DNA from: Ophiobolus disseminans
Lineage: Eukaryota > Ascomycota > Dothideomycetes > Pleosporales > Phaeosphaeriaceae
Length of the DNA stretch: 64,000 nucleotides
Assembly (NCBI GenBank): GCA_010093685.1
Contig: MU006232.1
Span: 459,427 to 523,426 of the forward strand
Direction: 5' to 3'
In this document: piece by piece, positions 53,179 to 64,000 of the stretch
How positions within the stretch are numbered: the stretch's first letter is position 1
Layout of the letters: every line of letters begins with the position of its first letter
Program-made: the position numbers and the translations under genes
Notes under the pieces: model-generated
The model's input: only the letters and a program-made list of their open reading frames with translations
Told to the model about the DNA's origin: nothing
Database searches by the model: none

Positions 53179-53942
53179 GGTGGTTAGTTGATGGTATTGA
53201 GATTAGACGTGGGTGGTTGAAGAGGAAGTCGAGTCGAGGGTCATGGCGAAGCGAAGGCAGGAACAGGGACGTCTTACACTCATGCTGAAACAGGCCTGGT
53301 GTGGTAAGTGGGTTCGTGTGAAGCCTCCTGAGACAAACGGCGCGTGCAAATGGATACTCGAGTGACGAGGATTTCACCAAAGATATGCAGGAGTGTTTGC
53401 GGGAAAACAGCCGGTATTCAATGCAGAGGAAAAGGCTGCAGAGGGCAGAAATATGTACAAGTCGCAGCGCTGCGCGGTGACTTCTTGGTGCTGGGGCTGA
53501 GAACTTGAGAACGCCCCATCGAGCTCAATTGGCGTCCCAAGTGGGTCGCGCTAACCCGCCCATGCTGGTAGCCTCGTGGAGGCGCGTTGCTAGAAGGGCT
53601 CGCCGCAGCTGCTCACACATGTCTCTAAATTTGGCACAGCCGAGATTCGCTTTGGAATGCACATCCTGCACGAGTGAGAGGCGACTGTGCATGCCTTCTT
53701 ATGCTTGATCGTTCTACCTCGTCGCAACTTCTGTCCTTCCCGTCTGACACGGCCCCCAGCTGTCTCGCTGACCCGAAACCCCTTCGGCAATTCAGGGTCC
53801 CACGCTAGCCCCAGCCTTGCAGACAGCATTTCAGCTCGGGAACGCCTCAACTTCTTGGTTGGGTACCTTTGCTCTACCATTCCCATACGGTGTACCTATT
53901 CACAAAAGGCCGGCCAGGTCTACGCCCGCAAGTGCAGCGCAA
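53179..53942. other. Spacer
   Basis: Upstream of the syntaxin gene and downstream of the nicotinate phosphoribosyltransferase gene. Overlapping frames on both strands lack motifs; no gene is supported. Confidence 0.45.
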
Positions 53943-55517
53943 CTACTTGGTGGCTGGCTGGCCGCTGCCCCATCGTGTCTTCTCGTCGCCACCGGCCCAG
54001 TCCTTCTCAGTGTAGCCAAGTCGTCGCTTGACCTCTTGAACGGTCGCCTTATCGCCCGTGTTTTTGCCGATGTTATCGCTGATCTTGACAGCTTGACGGC
54101 CCGAGGCGGAAGCGATCTTGATCACGATGTTGAGAGGCACCGACTTCTTGCCGGTTGTCTGTTCCACGAAGTCGTCTGTCATTGTCAGTTACAAAGCTCG
54201 TCATGTATGAGATGGTTGTACTCACTGGTCAAAAATGTGCCGACACCAAATGTAGGCTGGAACCCCTGCGCCTCGGCCGCTGCTTTGTATCTAAAGCACA
54301 GGTCGATATTCAACGAGTCTGAGAACACAATGGTCTTCTTGTCATTGATGCCCTCCTGGTCGTAGAATTCGCGCATCATCTTGACAAAGTCCAGCGGATC
54401 ACCCGAATCCTGACGAACACCTACAAACACCTCGGCATACGTCTTCCGTGGTCCTGAGGCTTCATCTATCGGAGCACGAATCGGTGGTTGGGTGGATGCC
54501 ATAGACTGGACAGCATCAGTGTTTGTCGTGGCTGCAGCAGACGCCATAGTAGTGCCGCCGCCAGGGATTGCCGTTGTAACTTCAGGTATCTGCTTCTTAA
54601 AGTCCTTCAAGAACGTTGGAGTGCCGAAGGTGTCGGTAAGCGCAATGCTCAGTACGCCCGCTCCAAAGGTCGCTGTCCAGTACTCGAGCGCGATCTCGTT
54701 GGCCGACTCGTAGTTGTTTGTGATGGCAGCGACTCCCATGAACCATTCGTGCGCAACGGTGCCTATGGGCAGGATATCATGCTTCATCGCGAAATGGACG
54801 TTGCTTGTTCCGGTCAGCTTACCCGGCCACCCTGCTTTTTGGCCCTCATCTGCTGCCCGACGCAAGCCTTGCAACACGATATCTTGCGTATGGTAGTCAC
54901 GCCGTCTCCGCGATCCAAACTCGGAGACAATGCAGCCGCCTTCTAGCAATGTGCGCCCCTTCTGATATGCCTTCTCGACCTGGCCCTCGTAGGTCCAGTC
55001 CTTCTCAACAAACTTGAAGTATGCCTCGCTCACAAGTGCGAGCAGCGGGATCTCATACAGGATGGTGTCTAGCCAGAGGCCTTCGGTGTGGATGTGGAAG
55101 TCGCCGAGGTCGTCGTCGGAGCCAGTATCATTTGGAGCGTTGAAGACTAGCTTGAGCTGCTTTGAGGGATGGAGGCGGAATGTGGACAGGAAGTGTAGAT
55201 ACTGTGCGTTAAGATATGGACATGTCTTCTTGAGGAAGTTCAGCTCGTCCTCCGTTACTTGGAGGCTTTCGAGTTCTAGGGATGATTAGCGCATAGGCAC
55301 AGGTTGTCTACACACTCAACTCACTTTCGACCTGTGTCTGAAGCCATCGAAAGGCTGCGCGATTGAGCTTTTTGTCTGGTGTACGGTTGGTGAAGCTGTA
55401 TGTTACGGAAACATCTGGGAAAAACTTGAGTATGCAACATTGCATAGTCAGTTTGTATAGATCGGTGTCCAAGAGGGAGATCACGCCCTCGGACAAATTT
55501 GCGCCGTTGGTAGCCAT
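53943..55517 (-). CDS. NPT1: Nicotinate phosphoribosyltransferase
   Basis: Exons are 55517-55325, 55275-54226 and 54175-53943 (introns of 49 and 50 nt), encoding 491 aa. Splicing restores TFLTNDFVEQTTGKK. Conserved runs include LLDTDLYKLTMQCCILKFFP, SEFGSRRRRDYHTQD, GTSNVHFAMKHDILPIGTVAHEWFMG (shown split by context), TDTFGTPTFL, VGVRQDSGDPLDFV and FSDSLNIDLCFRYK, the PRPP- and nicotinate-binding segments, with the His that is phosphorylated in this family in GTVAHE. The enzyme makes nicotinate mononucleotide in the Preiss-Handler NAD+ salvage route. A Thr/Ala/Pro-rich insertion of about 40 residues (around MASAAATTNTDAVQSMAS) lengthens it beyond the usual 430. Divergent from the cytochrome b5-domain gene. 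Confidence 0.93.
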
Positions 55518-55860
55518 ATCTATTGTCGGGATGTTGCGCGCTCAAAGTTGAAGTCGCGAGGTTGAAGCTTCTAGTGGAGGGGTGGTGGGGTAGGCGCGTT
55601 GCAACCGTGAGAATCAGTAGTTGTGTACTGTGGTACAAACTGTATCCTCAGCCACGGCGGGCGACGAGCTCTTTCATGAAGTTCCAAAACACCGTTTGTT
55701 CCCAGGATGAGACTCCCACGATGACAGCATGCGGCGCGTGAGGTCATGGCCAACTAGCGCAAACTGTATTCAGCCCTACCGCGTGCCTGCAAGGGTATCT
55801 AGTCTCCGCCGAACCCACGCCCTCAGGGTCCATGTCTCCTCCTTCACCCTCCTCCAAGCG
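55518..55860. promoter_or_regulatory. Divergent promoter region, NPT1 / cytochrome b5-domain gene
   Basis: 343 bp between the two likely start codons. An in-frame upstream ATG of the cytochrome b5 gene at 55,729 lies here, so the region is shorter if that ATG is used. No clear motif is seen. Confidence 0.4.
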
Positions 55861-56922
55861 ATGTTCTTTGCGGTTTCCATAATTGCTATATCGCTGTCGC
55901 TCCTGCTATACCACCACCCGCCGTCGAATTGGCCGTCACTGTATGCTCAGGCGAAAAATGGTGCGGCGCGCGCGAAGCCCGAGAAGTCTCACGGCGCCAC
56001 CCACCTACCGAGCGTCCCGGATGAGCCGCGACAGTTCGAGCTACAAGTTCAAGACACAGAGGATGTGCCTCAGGGAGCATCGTCGCCGCAAACAACGCCA
56101 AAGGCCATTCCTCAGGACGCAAAGAGTGCGCCTGTAGTACCAACCTTCACGCTCGATGCCCATCAGAGTTCAGACGAAAGCGATGGCGACGAAGACAACC
56201 TACCACCGCCTTCCTTCCCAGCCCTCAACTCGGCACAACGAGCTGGAGGACGAGCTCCAACATTTGCACAACCTCCAACGCTTCCTATGGCCCCACCCCC
56301 AAAGCCAAACCTCATGGCTCCACCATCGAAATCCGCCTCATCCTCACTAATGCCGCCTCCGCGAGTCGCGCCATCAAATCTACGAGCGCTCCCAAACTCG
56401 ACCCAGTCGATGCGCATACCTACAACAGGTCCTTTCCCGAATCGCGGTCCAGTTCCGAACCGGGGACCACCAAGTTCAAATGGTAGTCTGGGACTTCCAC
56501 TCTCGGGCCGCCTAAGCGCAAAGACATCGAACGCACGAGGGAAGGTAGAGCTCTCGCCAGGACATTCGCCGCTTGACTGGGCAACGTTGCAGAAATCTGG
56601 AAATAACTTGTCGGGAGTAGATACATTGATGCGGGTAACACCCACTATGTTGAAGGAAAAGAATGGCCGCAAGGGCAAACCTGCATGGTCAAGTTATCAA
56701 GGGAAGGTATACAACATCTCGCCATACCTGCCATTCCATCCTGGTGGCGAGGGAGAACTGAGGAGAGCGGCGGGCAAGGACGGTACAAAGCTATTCATGG
56801 AAGTGCATCCGTGGGTGAACTGGGAGAACATGCTAGGGGAATGCATGGTCGGCATTCTCGTCAGCGAAAAGCAAACGCCTGCAATCTCAACCGCAGCTAG
56901 TAGTTTGGAAGACATGGATTAG
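55861..56922 (+). CDS. Membrane-anchored cytochrome b5-like heme-binding protein
   Basis: I take the ATG at 55861 (MFFAVSIIAISLSLLLYHHP), giving 353 aa with an N-terminal membrane anchor; an in-frame ATG at 55729 would add 44 Arg-rich residues. The anchor is followed by a long Pro/Ser-rich disordered linker (PPPKPNLMAPPSKSASSSLM, GPFPNRGPVPNRGPP). The C-terminal 110 residues form a cytochrome b5 domain with YNISPYLPFHPGGEGEL (heme ligand His about 293) and MEVHPWVNWENML (second His about 316). The combination resembles yeast Irc21 and the N-terminal part of cytochrome b5 reductase 4, without a reductase domain. Probably a one-electron carrier at the ER face; partner unknown. Confidence 0.85.
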   Translation: MFFAVSIIAISLSLLLYHHPPSNWPSLYAQAKNGAARAKPEKSHGATHLPSVPDEPRQFELQVQDTEDVPQGASSPQTTPKAIPQDAKSAPVVPTFTLDAHQSSDESDGDEDNLPPPSFPALNSAQRAGGRAPTFAQPPTLPMAPPPKPNLMAPPSKSASSSLMPPPRVAPSNLRALPNSTQSMRIPTTGPFPNRGPVPNRGPPSSNGSLGLPLSGRLSAKTSNARGKVELSPGHSPLDWATLQKSGNNLSGVDTLMRVTPTMLKEKNGRKGKPAWSSYQGKVYNISPYLPFHPGGEGELRRAAGKDGTKLFMEVHPWVNWENMLGECMVGILVSEKQTPAISTAASSLEDMD

Positions 56923-57488
56923 AAGTGATACCCTCTAGAGTGCATCTAATGACAACTAGATCTCAAGCGAGCTTGTTTTGAGTATCGAAACGTCTATACT
57001 GTTCATAGGACATCTTGTCTATCATTTCGTAAGATGATTGTTTGGAACGCTTGGGTTGCTTCGCGAGATGCAGATCGCCGTTCTCACGTACGTCACCAAA
57101 CCACTGCCTCTTTTCACCTACGAGTGAAAATGACAGGAGTAGCAAAATGTGAGCCGTTGTCGTGCAACATGGTGCAGCAGCTAATAAGACGCAAAGTCTA
57201 TAGACTTCTTTGTTACTTTTTCTGACCCTTGTTATTTTCGCCTGGATATGGACAGAGGTAGGACGTAGATTGTGACATTTCTACACGGGGTAGAAAATGT
57301 GAAATCTCTTCATCGATATGTCGACATTGAAATGCGATCAACTTTACGCTCGTGCTCTGAGAGGACATGTGACAATCTCATGCGGCACAGCCTTGGAGCC
57401 CCGCGGATATCCTCCGCCAAGCTTCGTCCGATCTTTCAATCCCAAACTTCACAAGACGGCCCTAACTTTGTTGCGCGAGCTAGCATCA
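56923..57488. other. Spacer upstream of the HET-NB-ARC-TPR gene
   Basis: 3' end of the cytochrome b5 gene and promoter of the next gene. The coding frame of the next gene is open back to ATG 57,318, giving an alternative start 57 codons upstream. Confidence 0.45.
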
Positions 57489-60400
57489 ATGCGTCTTCTA
57501 GCGTGCGACAGCAGCGGGAACCTCAGTTTCACCAAAGACATCGTCAACGATGCCGAAATCCCACCCTACGCAATTCTTTCGCATACCTGGCAGGAGGGAC
57601 ATGAAGTATCATTCGACGAGATGCGAGATGGCAGTGATACTGCAAGACAAAAGTCAGGCTACAAAAAGATTGAATTCTGTGCCCAACAGGCCCAGCGCGC
57701 CGACTTGCACTATGTCTGGGTGGATACATGCTGCATCAATAAGGCCACAGATCTTACCGAGCTGCAAGAGGCTTTAAATTCGATGTTCAAGTGGTATCAG
57801 CATGCCGTAGAGTGTTACGTTTATCTTTCGGACGTCTCAACAAGTAAAGACGACCCACAGTCCGCTTGGGAACCAGCATTCCGAAGGAGTCGATGGTTCA
57901 CAAGAGGGTGGACGCTTCAAGAACTGTTAGCACCTCATGAAGTCAGGTTTTTCTCACACGAAGGTATTCAGCTAGGCGACAAAAGAACTCTCGAGCAACA
58001 AATAACCGAAATCACGGGGATCCCTTTGTCCGCCCTTCGTGGAACCCCCCCATCTGAGTTTGGCGTTGAGGAGCGACTATCTTGGATCAGAGGTCGTGAG
58101 ACTAGTCGCGAAGAGGATAAGGCGTACTCGCTACTGGGTATATTCAACGTCTTCATGCTACCAAACTACGGCGAGAAGGAGACGTACGCGTTCAAAAGGC
58201 TTCGGGAGGAAATAGGCAAACTCGAATCACTTTGGCTCGTTCCATTTCCAAAACCGTTGTGTTTCGTTGGACGAAAGACACAACTGGCACAACTAAACGC
58301 ACACTTCTCAGCGGAAGGTGGTCAACGGCTTGCTATATACGGACTTGGGGGTTGTGGGAAGACCGCCCTTGCTCTCCAGTCGGTGTATCTGTTGAAAGAG
58401 CACCAACCTACACGCGCTATCTTTTGGGTATCGGCTATCAGCCGAGATAGCTTCGAACAGGGATATCACGAGATAGCGGAACTCCTGGGTGTGTATACTT
58501 GCGCAGCTGACGAGGACAACAAAAGCATCAAACAATGGGTCAAGGACAAGTTGAGCAATGCAACTTTCGGACAGTGGTTGCTGGTCGTCGACAATGCAGA
58601 CAGTTCACGCGTCTTATTTGGTCAGCCAGGAGAGGAGAGCGATGAGAATCAGCTTATCAATTTTCTTCCGTCCAACAGAAAAGGTTCTATCGTCTTCACC
58701 ACTCGAACACGAGAAACTGCGATTAAATTGGCTGGCAGCAACGTCATAGCCTTGGGCGAGCTAAACAGGACCGACGCAGCAGAAGTACTGGAGACACGTC
58801 TTTTGGAAGAGCACCGGCATCAACTATTACAACAAGCAGTGGTTGACGAGTTCCTCAGCATTCTGTTCTTCCACGCTCTCGCAATCGTCCAAGCCGTGGC
58901 GTATGTGAATATGAACGATTTCACCCTCTCAGACTATATTGCGCAGTACAGAAGGAGTGAGCAGGACGCTGTCGAGCTCTTGAGCGAGGAATTCCAGGAT
59001 CAGGGCAGATACCGAGACACAAGGAATTCGATTGCTACAACATGGTTCTTATCTTTTGAAGAAATTCAGAAACAAGACAGTATAGCTGCTGAGTATCTGT
59101 CATTCATGGCTTGTGTAGCCAACAATGGTACGTAGAGTGGCCTACACGTTCCGTATGAGGCTCCTGTTGGTGTTCTCGAGCTCAGTATATTGTTTTCACT
59201 GCTGGGAATGTGGGGAACAGTCGGGTATAGTGTGGAGGTCTCCAAGATGTGCTCTCTAGACGCTTTCAAAAGTGCGTTTCGCTAACTGCTATGTCGTTGT
59301 ATAGATATACCAGTATCAATGCTGCCGGAACACCACACAAAAACAGAGCAAGTGAAAGCAATCAACACGCTGAAAGCGTACGCCTTTATTGCTGAACAAC
59401 GAAACCAGAAAGAGGCACAGGACTCAGCACAGAAAATTGAAAAGATGTTCAACATGCATCCGCTGGTACACTTGTCCATACGCGGCTGGCTGGTGGCACA
59501 CAATCAATGGGATCTATGGAAGGAAAGAGCAGTGTCGCGCCTGTTGGCCATCATACCTTACAAGGATGAAGCAACGACTCACTGCGCAACATATTTGCCA
59601 CATGCACAGCATGTGGTGAAACTTCCTGAGATACGCAGGACTAAGGGAAGACTATGGCTCCTGGAAGTCGTTGGCACGTGCGAGCGTAGGATTTGGTTTG
59701 AGTATGACAACTGGGCTTGTCGGGAAGCTGCAGAGCTAGGAGATAGGATACTAGGAAAGGAGTATGCGGATGTATCCAGTGCAGGCACCCGAGCTAAAGT
59801 GATGATATTCCATGGCAACATAGAAGGCGCGAAGATACTACTTCGAGAAGCGATAGCAACCGAAAAGAAGACATGGGGAGAAATGCGCACCAACACACTG
59901 CTAGTCTGCACGGCTCATCTCGCATGGTGCTTGAACATTACCAGGTGGTTCAAGAATGCTGAGCTGTTGCTTCGGGAACAGTTGGCTGGAGAGAAAAACA
60001 CGCCAGGGAGCGTGCCACCACACGTGCTGGTAGCTACCATGGCTCATCTGTGAGTGCCTGTTGCATATTCTCACTGAGTCAATTACTGACATGTAGCTTT
60101 GTCACTTGGCAGGGGAATATCACTAGACGGCCAGAACCGGGTGGAAGAGGCGAACAAAATGCTCCTAGACACGCTGGAGTTAGAAGAAAAGCTGTTCGGA
60201 AAGTCACAATGCGTTTTAGAGAGCTTAGGCCAGGTAGGTTGGGCCCTGCGCGAGCGCGCAATGTATATGGACATGGAGAAGCACATTCGAGAAAGGCTTG
60301 CTGAGCGAGCCAGGACATTTGGAAGCGATCATGCCCAAACGCTGCTGGTCACGAACCACCTCAGGACGATATTATATCGCCAGTCCAAGTATAAAGAGGC

Positions 60401-60983
60401 AGAAGAGGTGCAGAAACAACTACTGGTGTTATACAACAAGACACTAGGTCCAGAACACCCGGAAGTACTTGTTCAAAGAGGCCACCTAGGGAATGTCCTT
60501 GCTTGCCAGCTGAGATTTGCCGAGGCAGCGCAGCTACAGCGAGACACGATAGAACTGATGGATCGGGTACTGGGAGAGCGGCATCCAACGACGCTTGCGG
60601 CCCTCGTAAACATGGCGTGCTATCTGGACGACCAGGAGCTATATGTAGATGCTTTACCGTGGTACAAACGAGCATCCGAAGGATATCAGGCCACGCTGGG
60701 GCCGGATCATCAACTCACTAAGATATGGTCAGGAATCTATGAAGCGGTGCAGGAAGTGTTTGATTCCGGTGTGTTGAAAAATAAGAGCCCCGAGACTGCG
60801 GGCACCGCTTCTGCGTCGACGGTTCCGCAATCGCAGGCCTCAAGCACGACTGAACTCGCGTTGAGGCCGAAGGAGTGGTGGCGACCGCAGTCGAGGAAGT
60901 GGAAGGCTGGGAAAGACACATTGCATCGCTGGTTCACGGAGGGTGATGGAGTGAAAGAGCATAAGAAGAAAGATTTAGCGTAA
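57489..60983 (+). CDS. HET-NB-ARC-TPR protein (NLR-like vegetative incompatibility receptor)
   Basis: Exons are 57489-59127, 59305-60049 and 60113-60983 (introns of 177 and 63 nt), encoding about 1084 aa. The chosen start MRLLACDSSGNLSF matches the usual HET start. The HET domain follows: YAILSHTWQEGHEVSFDEM, LHYVWVDTCCINKATDLTEL, WFTRGWTLQELLAP and EEDKAYSLLGIFNV. Next is an NB-ARC/P-loop module with LAIYGLGGCGKTALALQ (about 285-293), WLLVVDNADS (Walker B, about 363) and GSIVFTTRTRETAI. After that comes a helical linker with MHPLVHLSIRGWL (winged-helix end) and C-terminal tetratricopeptide repeats (KYKEAEEVQKQLLVLYNKTL, RFAEAAQLQRDTIELMDRVL). The tail is Ser/Thr/Lys-rich. All key P-loop residues are intact. 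Such proteins sense nonself or cellular change and trigger regulated cell death; ligand unknown. The C-terminal repeats are degenerate enough not to suggest recent homogenisation. Confidence 0.9.
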
Positions 60984-61544
60984 CGTTCACATTGTGCGAA
61001 GATGAATGGAGTTTGGTTTCTTGTATTAATCTAGACACTTTATTAGGGGACAACGTTCACTCACAACCCCATAAACGTCCACTTCTTGACACTTAACACC
61101 CTTCCAAATCCAAAGCTCCTCACGCTCGCTCTATCAATCTTACTCAAAACTCTTCCTCATACAATTTCCCCATTGCTTCGAGCCGTAATCCGCTGTCGAT
61201 CGTTTTGAGTATAGTGACCACACTCGGTACAGGTAAGCAAATAAACATATAACATCAGTAAGCTTGGGGCGGTGCTAGCTAGAAGAAAGGACTTAATAGT
61301 CTTCATTGCTAATCTTACAGGGTTGGGAGAAGTTTGAGTATTATTGCGTACAAGACGTTGTAAATTCAAACGACGCGTTTGAAGACAGCTCTTGCCGATG
61401 AAGTACCACTTGACTGTTGAAAAGGGGGACTTAGTTCAGCCTGCCGCTGATTAAAGATCAGATACGTATCGATGAGTTCCAGTAGGACAGTTTGTATTGT
61501 CAAGCGACGGGGCAAATGATAAATATAGCTGGACCTGGCTAGGT
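60984..61544. other. Convergent spacer
   Basis: Two genes end toward each other here. AT-rich with no supported gene or repeat. Confidence 0.45.
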
Positions 61545-62867
61545 TCACCTCAACCGTCCCCACTCAGCCTTCAACTCTACGTCTCCATCTTCATCCACGA
61601 CCTTCCCTCTATCCCAATCCCTTGCCTGTCCACGTTTGGTCCACGTCACATCCTCCTCGTCCTTGTTGTCGCCCTTCTCCCACTTCTTCACCTGGTCGTC
61701 GGTGAAGCCGGCTGCTTTCAGTCTCTCTGCGCCTTGCTGCTTCCAGCGCTGGCGATCTCGAAACGCCTCAACTGACTGGCCCCAGTCATCTTCAGCATCT
61801 GAGGGTGGTCGAACGTCAACGGCTGGGTCGTATGCGGACGAGAAGCGAGAGTCCATGCCCATTGAATTTGCCTTGTGTGCGCCTCGGCCTCGCGAACGTA
61901 TGGATGGTTCTACGTTTGGTGGGAGAGGTCCTACAATTGCTTCGAGAGGGTCGGAGTCTGAGCCTGGTGGTGGAGACTGGCGCTTGCTCTTTCCGGGCTT
62001 ATACAATGTCTGCGAAGCTCGTGCGGACTTGTGAGGTCTTGAAGAACGTTCTGGCGTGTGTGACCGATCTCGATGTCTGCGTTGCCTTTCGGCTCGATCG
62101 GAATGGGAGGGTCGTGCATGAGCCCCGGAGGACGAGCGTGAGTCGGATCGGCGTCTCCTGTGCGTATGGCCCGCCTTGTGCTTTCGGCGTGACCGGTCCT
62201 CGTCTTCCTCACTGCCGTAGTCGCCCCGATGACGTCTGTCGCGGTGGTGCTCTGAATATTTTGACCGCCGAGCTGATCGTTCGCCGTCGCTGTCTTCGCG
62301 TTTCCTCTTCTCGCGACGCTCCTCCCTGCTCCTACTCCTGTGTCTGTGAGCGTGTGAATCCTCAGACCGCTCTCTGCGCCTATGCCTATCATCGCGATCG
62401 GTTGTCCCATGACCAGTGCGCCTCATGGGTGGTGCGGCCTGCATGTCCTCCTCGCTTAGCACCGGCGTCAATCGCCCCTCGGCTCTTCTCTCCTTGCGCA
62501 CTTCTTCTTTCTTTTGTGTTCGCAGCCGCTCACGGTTCATCTCCTTCAGTCGCGCCTTCGATTCTTCGGCCTCTCTGGCCAGGAGCGCGGCATTGTGATT
62601 GTCGGTTTGACGTATGATGTGCCGCAGAAAGTTTTTGTTCGGTTTCGGGGCACCGGATTTTATTCTGAGACTTGTCAGTATTGCAGGATGATGTAGAGAA
62701 GTAGATAATTACTTCTATAATCTGAGTGGTTGCACTGGATAGGCCGAAGGGACGCACCTGGGATTGAAGGCTTCGATGCCAACAAGTTCGTACTTCTTCG
62801 TCGCATTCTTTGCGTCCTGCTTGAGGAGATTGGCAATGTATTCATCGTCATTCAGGTTGTCGGGCAT
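61545..62867 (-). CDS. RS-rich nuclear protein, probable pre-mRNA splicing factor
   Basis: Exons are 62867-62758 and 62664-61545 with a 93-nt intron, encoding 409 aa. The start MPDNLNDDEYIANLLKQDAK is followed after splicing by PKPNKNFLRHIIRQTDNHNA and ALLAREAEESKARLKEM, a conserved block found in fungal proteins labelled pre-mRNA-splicing factor 38B-like. The middle 170 residues are Arg/Ser/His/Asp-rich (SHAHRHRSRSREERREKRKR), typical of spliceosome-associated proteins. The C-terminus is conserved too: SVEAFRDRQRWKQQGAERLK, AAGFTDDQVKKWEKG and WTKRGQARDWDRGKVV. Nuclear localisation and a splicing role are inferred from this layout; the precise complex is not assigned. The gene is divergent from SOS7 (212 bp). 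Confidence 0.82.
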
Positions 62868-63079
62868 GGCGAGAGCGTGGCGTGGATGCTTCAGCTGATT
62901 CGAGGGATTGACATTGACTGGGGAGAACAAGGGAGCGATGAGTGAAATCATGGGGAGCGGCGGGCGCTAGTCCGTGGTGGGTAATACCCGCGGGCAGGCG
63001 CGTTCCCTTGCCGCATCAACAAACAAACACCCCTCCATATTGCGCATTCCACTTGCAGGTCTATTGAGAATATCGCACC

Positions 63080-63984
63080 ATGGCGCCGAAGAGAAAGTCT
63101 GGTCCACCGACTCCCCAGTCAGCTCTCGAGCAACTGCGGCAATCACAATCGCTCAAGCTTTTGGCCATTGCCGAAACGCTGTCACCAAAGGACCTCCCAC
63201 AATCCACAAAGAAGCGCAGTTCCGCTGCGTCCGAGGACAGCGAGCAGAATGGTGACACGCACCCTGCTGCGCTGGAAGCAGATCTAGTCCACTACAAGGT
63301 TTGTACTGTCGGAAGTGCAGCATACGGCACTAACATTGAAGACAGGAACTGTTCAGTAAACTCCGTTTCAGCTATGTCGAGCAGGTTACCAAAGAGAAGT
63401 TCCTCCGTAGCATCACCGAAAATCCACCACGGCTCGTCGAAGCTCCCGAGAATGACGAGAAGGAGCAGGAGATACTGGCGCTGAAAGCAAGTCTCAAAGA
63501 GCGCAAGCTTGAAGTCGCAGAGATCCTCAAACAGTTGGAAGAAAAGGGGACGGAGCTTTCGCTGCGGTACGAGGGCTTACAGCTGCGTACACAACAGTTG
63601 GAGGCACTGCCAGTGGAGATTGAGGGCCTCGAGGCGAGCATAGCGCAGCTGAAGCAGGAGCAGACACCAACATCCGACAATCCAGAGCTGTCTCTCCCAC
63701 TTCTAGAGACAACACAGATTTTGAGTGAGCGAGAAGCAGAGCTGGCAGCTCTCAACGCGCAGATAGCAAGTCTGCAGGCTACATTGCCGAACCGAGCGCG
63801 AGAGTTGGAGAAGCTGGAACGCGAGCTGAAGCCACTAGAGACTCAAAAGAACGGTACTGTCGCAGCTGCGAGAGAAGCGCGAAGGAGAAAGGAAGAGGGC
63901 GGCGGTATCGGTGATGAGCTGGAGGAGAGGGGTCGCTGGCTCAGGGCATCGGAGAAGGCTTTAAAGGAGATGCTGGAGGTTTGA
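63080..63984 (+). CDS. SOS7: Kinetochore protein Sos7 (coiled coil, partner of Spc7/KNL1)
   Basis: Exons are 63080-63298 and 63346-63984 with a 47-nt intron, encoding 285 aa. The join gives LVHYKELFSKLRFSYVEQVT then KEKFLRSITENPP, the conserved Sos7 head. A disordered Ser/Lys-rich N-terminus precedes it, and nearly all of the remaining 180 residues are continuous coiled coil with regular Leu/Glu/Lys heptads (ILALKASLKERKLEVAEILK and later ETTQILSEREAELAALNAQI). In fission yeast Sos7 binds Spc7/KNL1 as a counterpart of ZWINT/Kre28 and is needed for kinetochore assembly. Family assignment rests on the head motif and coiled-coil layout. Confidence 0.82.
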
Positions 63985-64000
63985 GGATGCAGCGACGTCT

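Noticed and set aside
53687..54031. 114-codon plus-strand frame next to NPT1
   Set aside because: Antisense to the NPT1 last exon for much of its length, with no motif.
1..64000. CRISPR arrays, intact transposons, rRNA
   Set aside because: No regularly spaced repeat arrays, no transposase or reverse transcriptase motifs and no rRNA sequence were seen.

Overview
The window looks like the nuclear genome of a filamentous ascomycete (Pezizomycotina), most likely a Dothideomycete such as a member of the Pleosporales. The genes carry short introns of about 44-60 nt with GTRNGY donors, intergenic spaces are compact and both strands are used. Filamentous-fungal families (HET proteins, AA9 polysaccharide monooxygenase, DUF3632, NB-ARC/TPR) sit among conserved eukaryotic housekeeping genes. 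No rRNA, confident tRNA, intact transposon or CRISPR array was recognised. Exon structures were worked out by hand from splice signals, frame continuity and family knowledge. Family names rest on recognised motifs, not on database searches.

Layout. 1-3.2 kb: the 3' end of an ankyrin-repeat gene, an AT-rich gene-free stretch, then a secreted, repetitive, Kex2-processed precursor (the most interesting locus). 4-15 kb: mitochondrial TsaD/Qri7, a patatin-like lipase, cohesin SMC1 and glycerophosphocholine acyltransferase GPC1. 16-31 kb: a broken gene, the K+/H+ antiporter KHA1, succinate-semialdehyde dehydrogenase, a small conserved-looking protein, a PLP aminotransferase, an ADP1-type ABC transporter and N-myristoyltransferase. 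32-42.6 kb: lineage-specific-looking genes (a membrane protein, a candidate small secreted protein, an EGF-like single-pass membrane protein, a disordered protein) separated by long spacers.

43-51 kb: an accessory patch with an isochorismatase-like pseudogene, kinetochore NNF1, an AA9 monooxygenase, a methyltransferase, a minisatellite, a DUF3632 gene with an in-frame stop and a HET-domain gene with an in-frame stop. 52-64 kb: syntaxin SSO1/2, nicotinate phosphoribosyltransferase, a cytochrome b5-domain protein, a full-length HET-NB-ARC-TPR gene, an RS-rich splicing-type protein and kinetochore SOS7.

No operon-like pathway or obvious biosynthetic cluster is present. Shared themes are secretion and cell surface (precursor, AA9, EGF-like proteins, syntaxin), chromosome segregation (SMC1, NNF1, SOS7), and nonself recognition (an intact HET-NB-ARC-TPR gene 6 kb from a dying HET gene). 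The precursor has a signal peptide, about ten related aromatic motifs, K-R sites followed by X-Ala/X-Pro dipeptides, and a C-terminus that stops exactly at the core motif. It reads like a prohormone or cyclic-peptide precursor.
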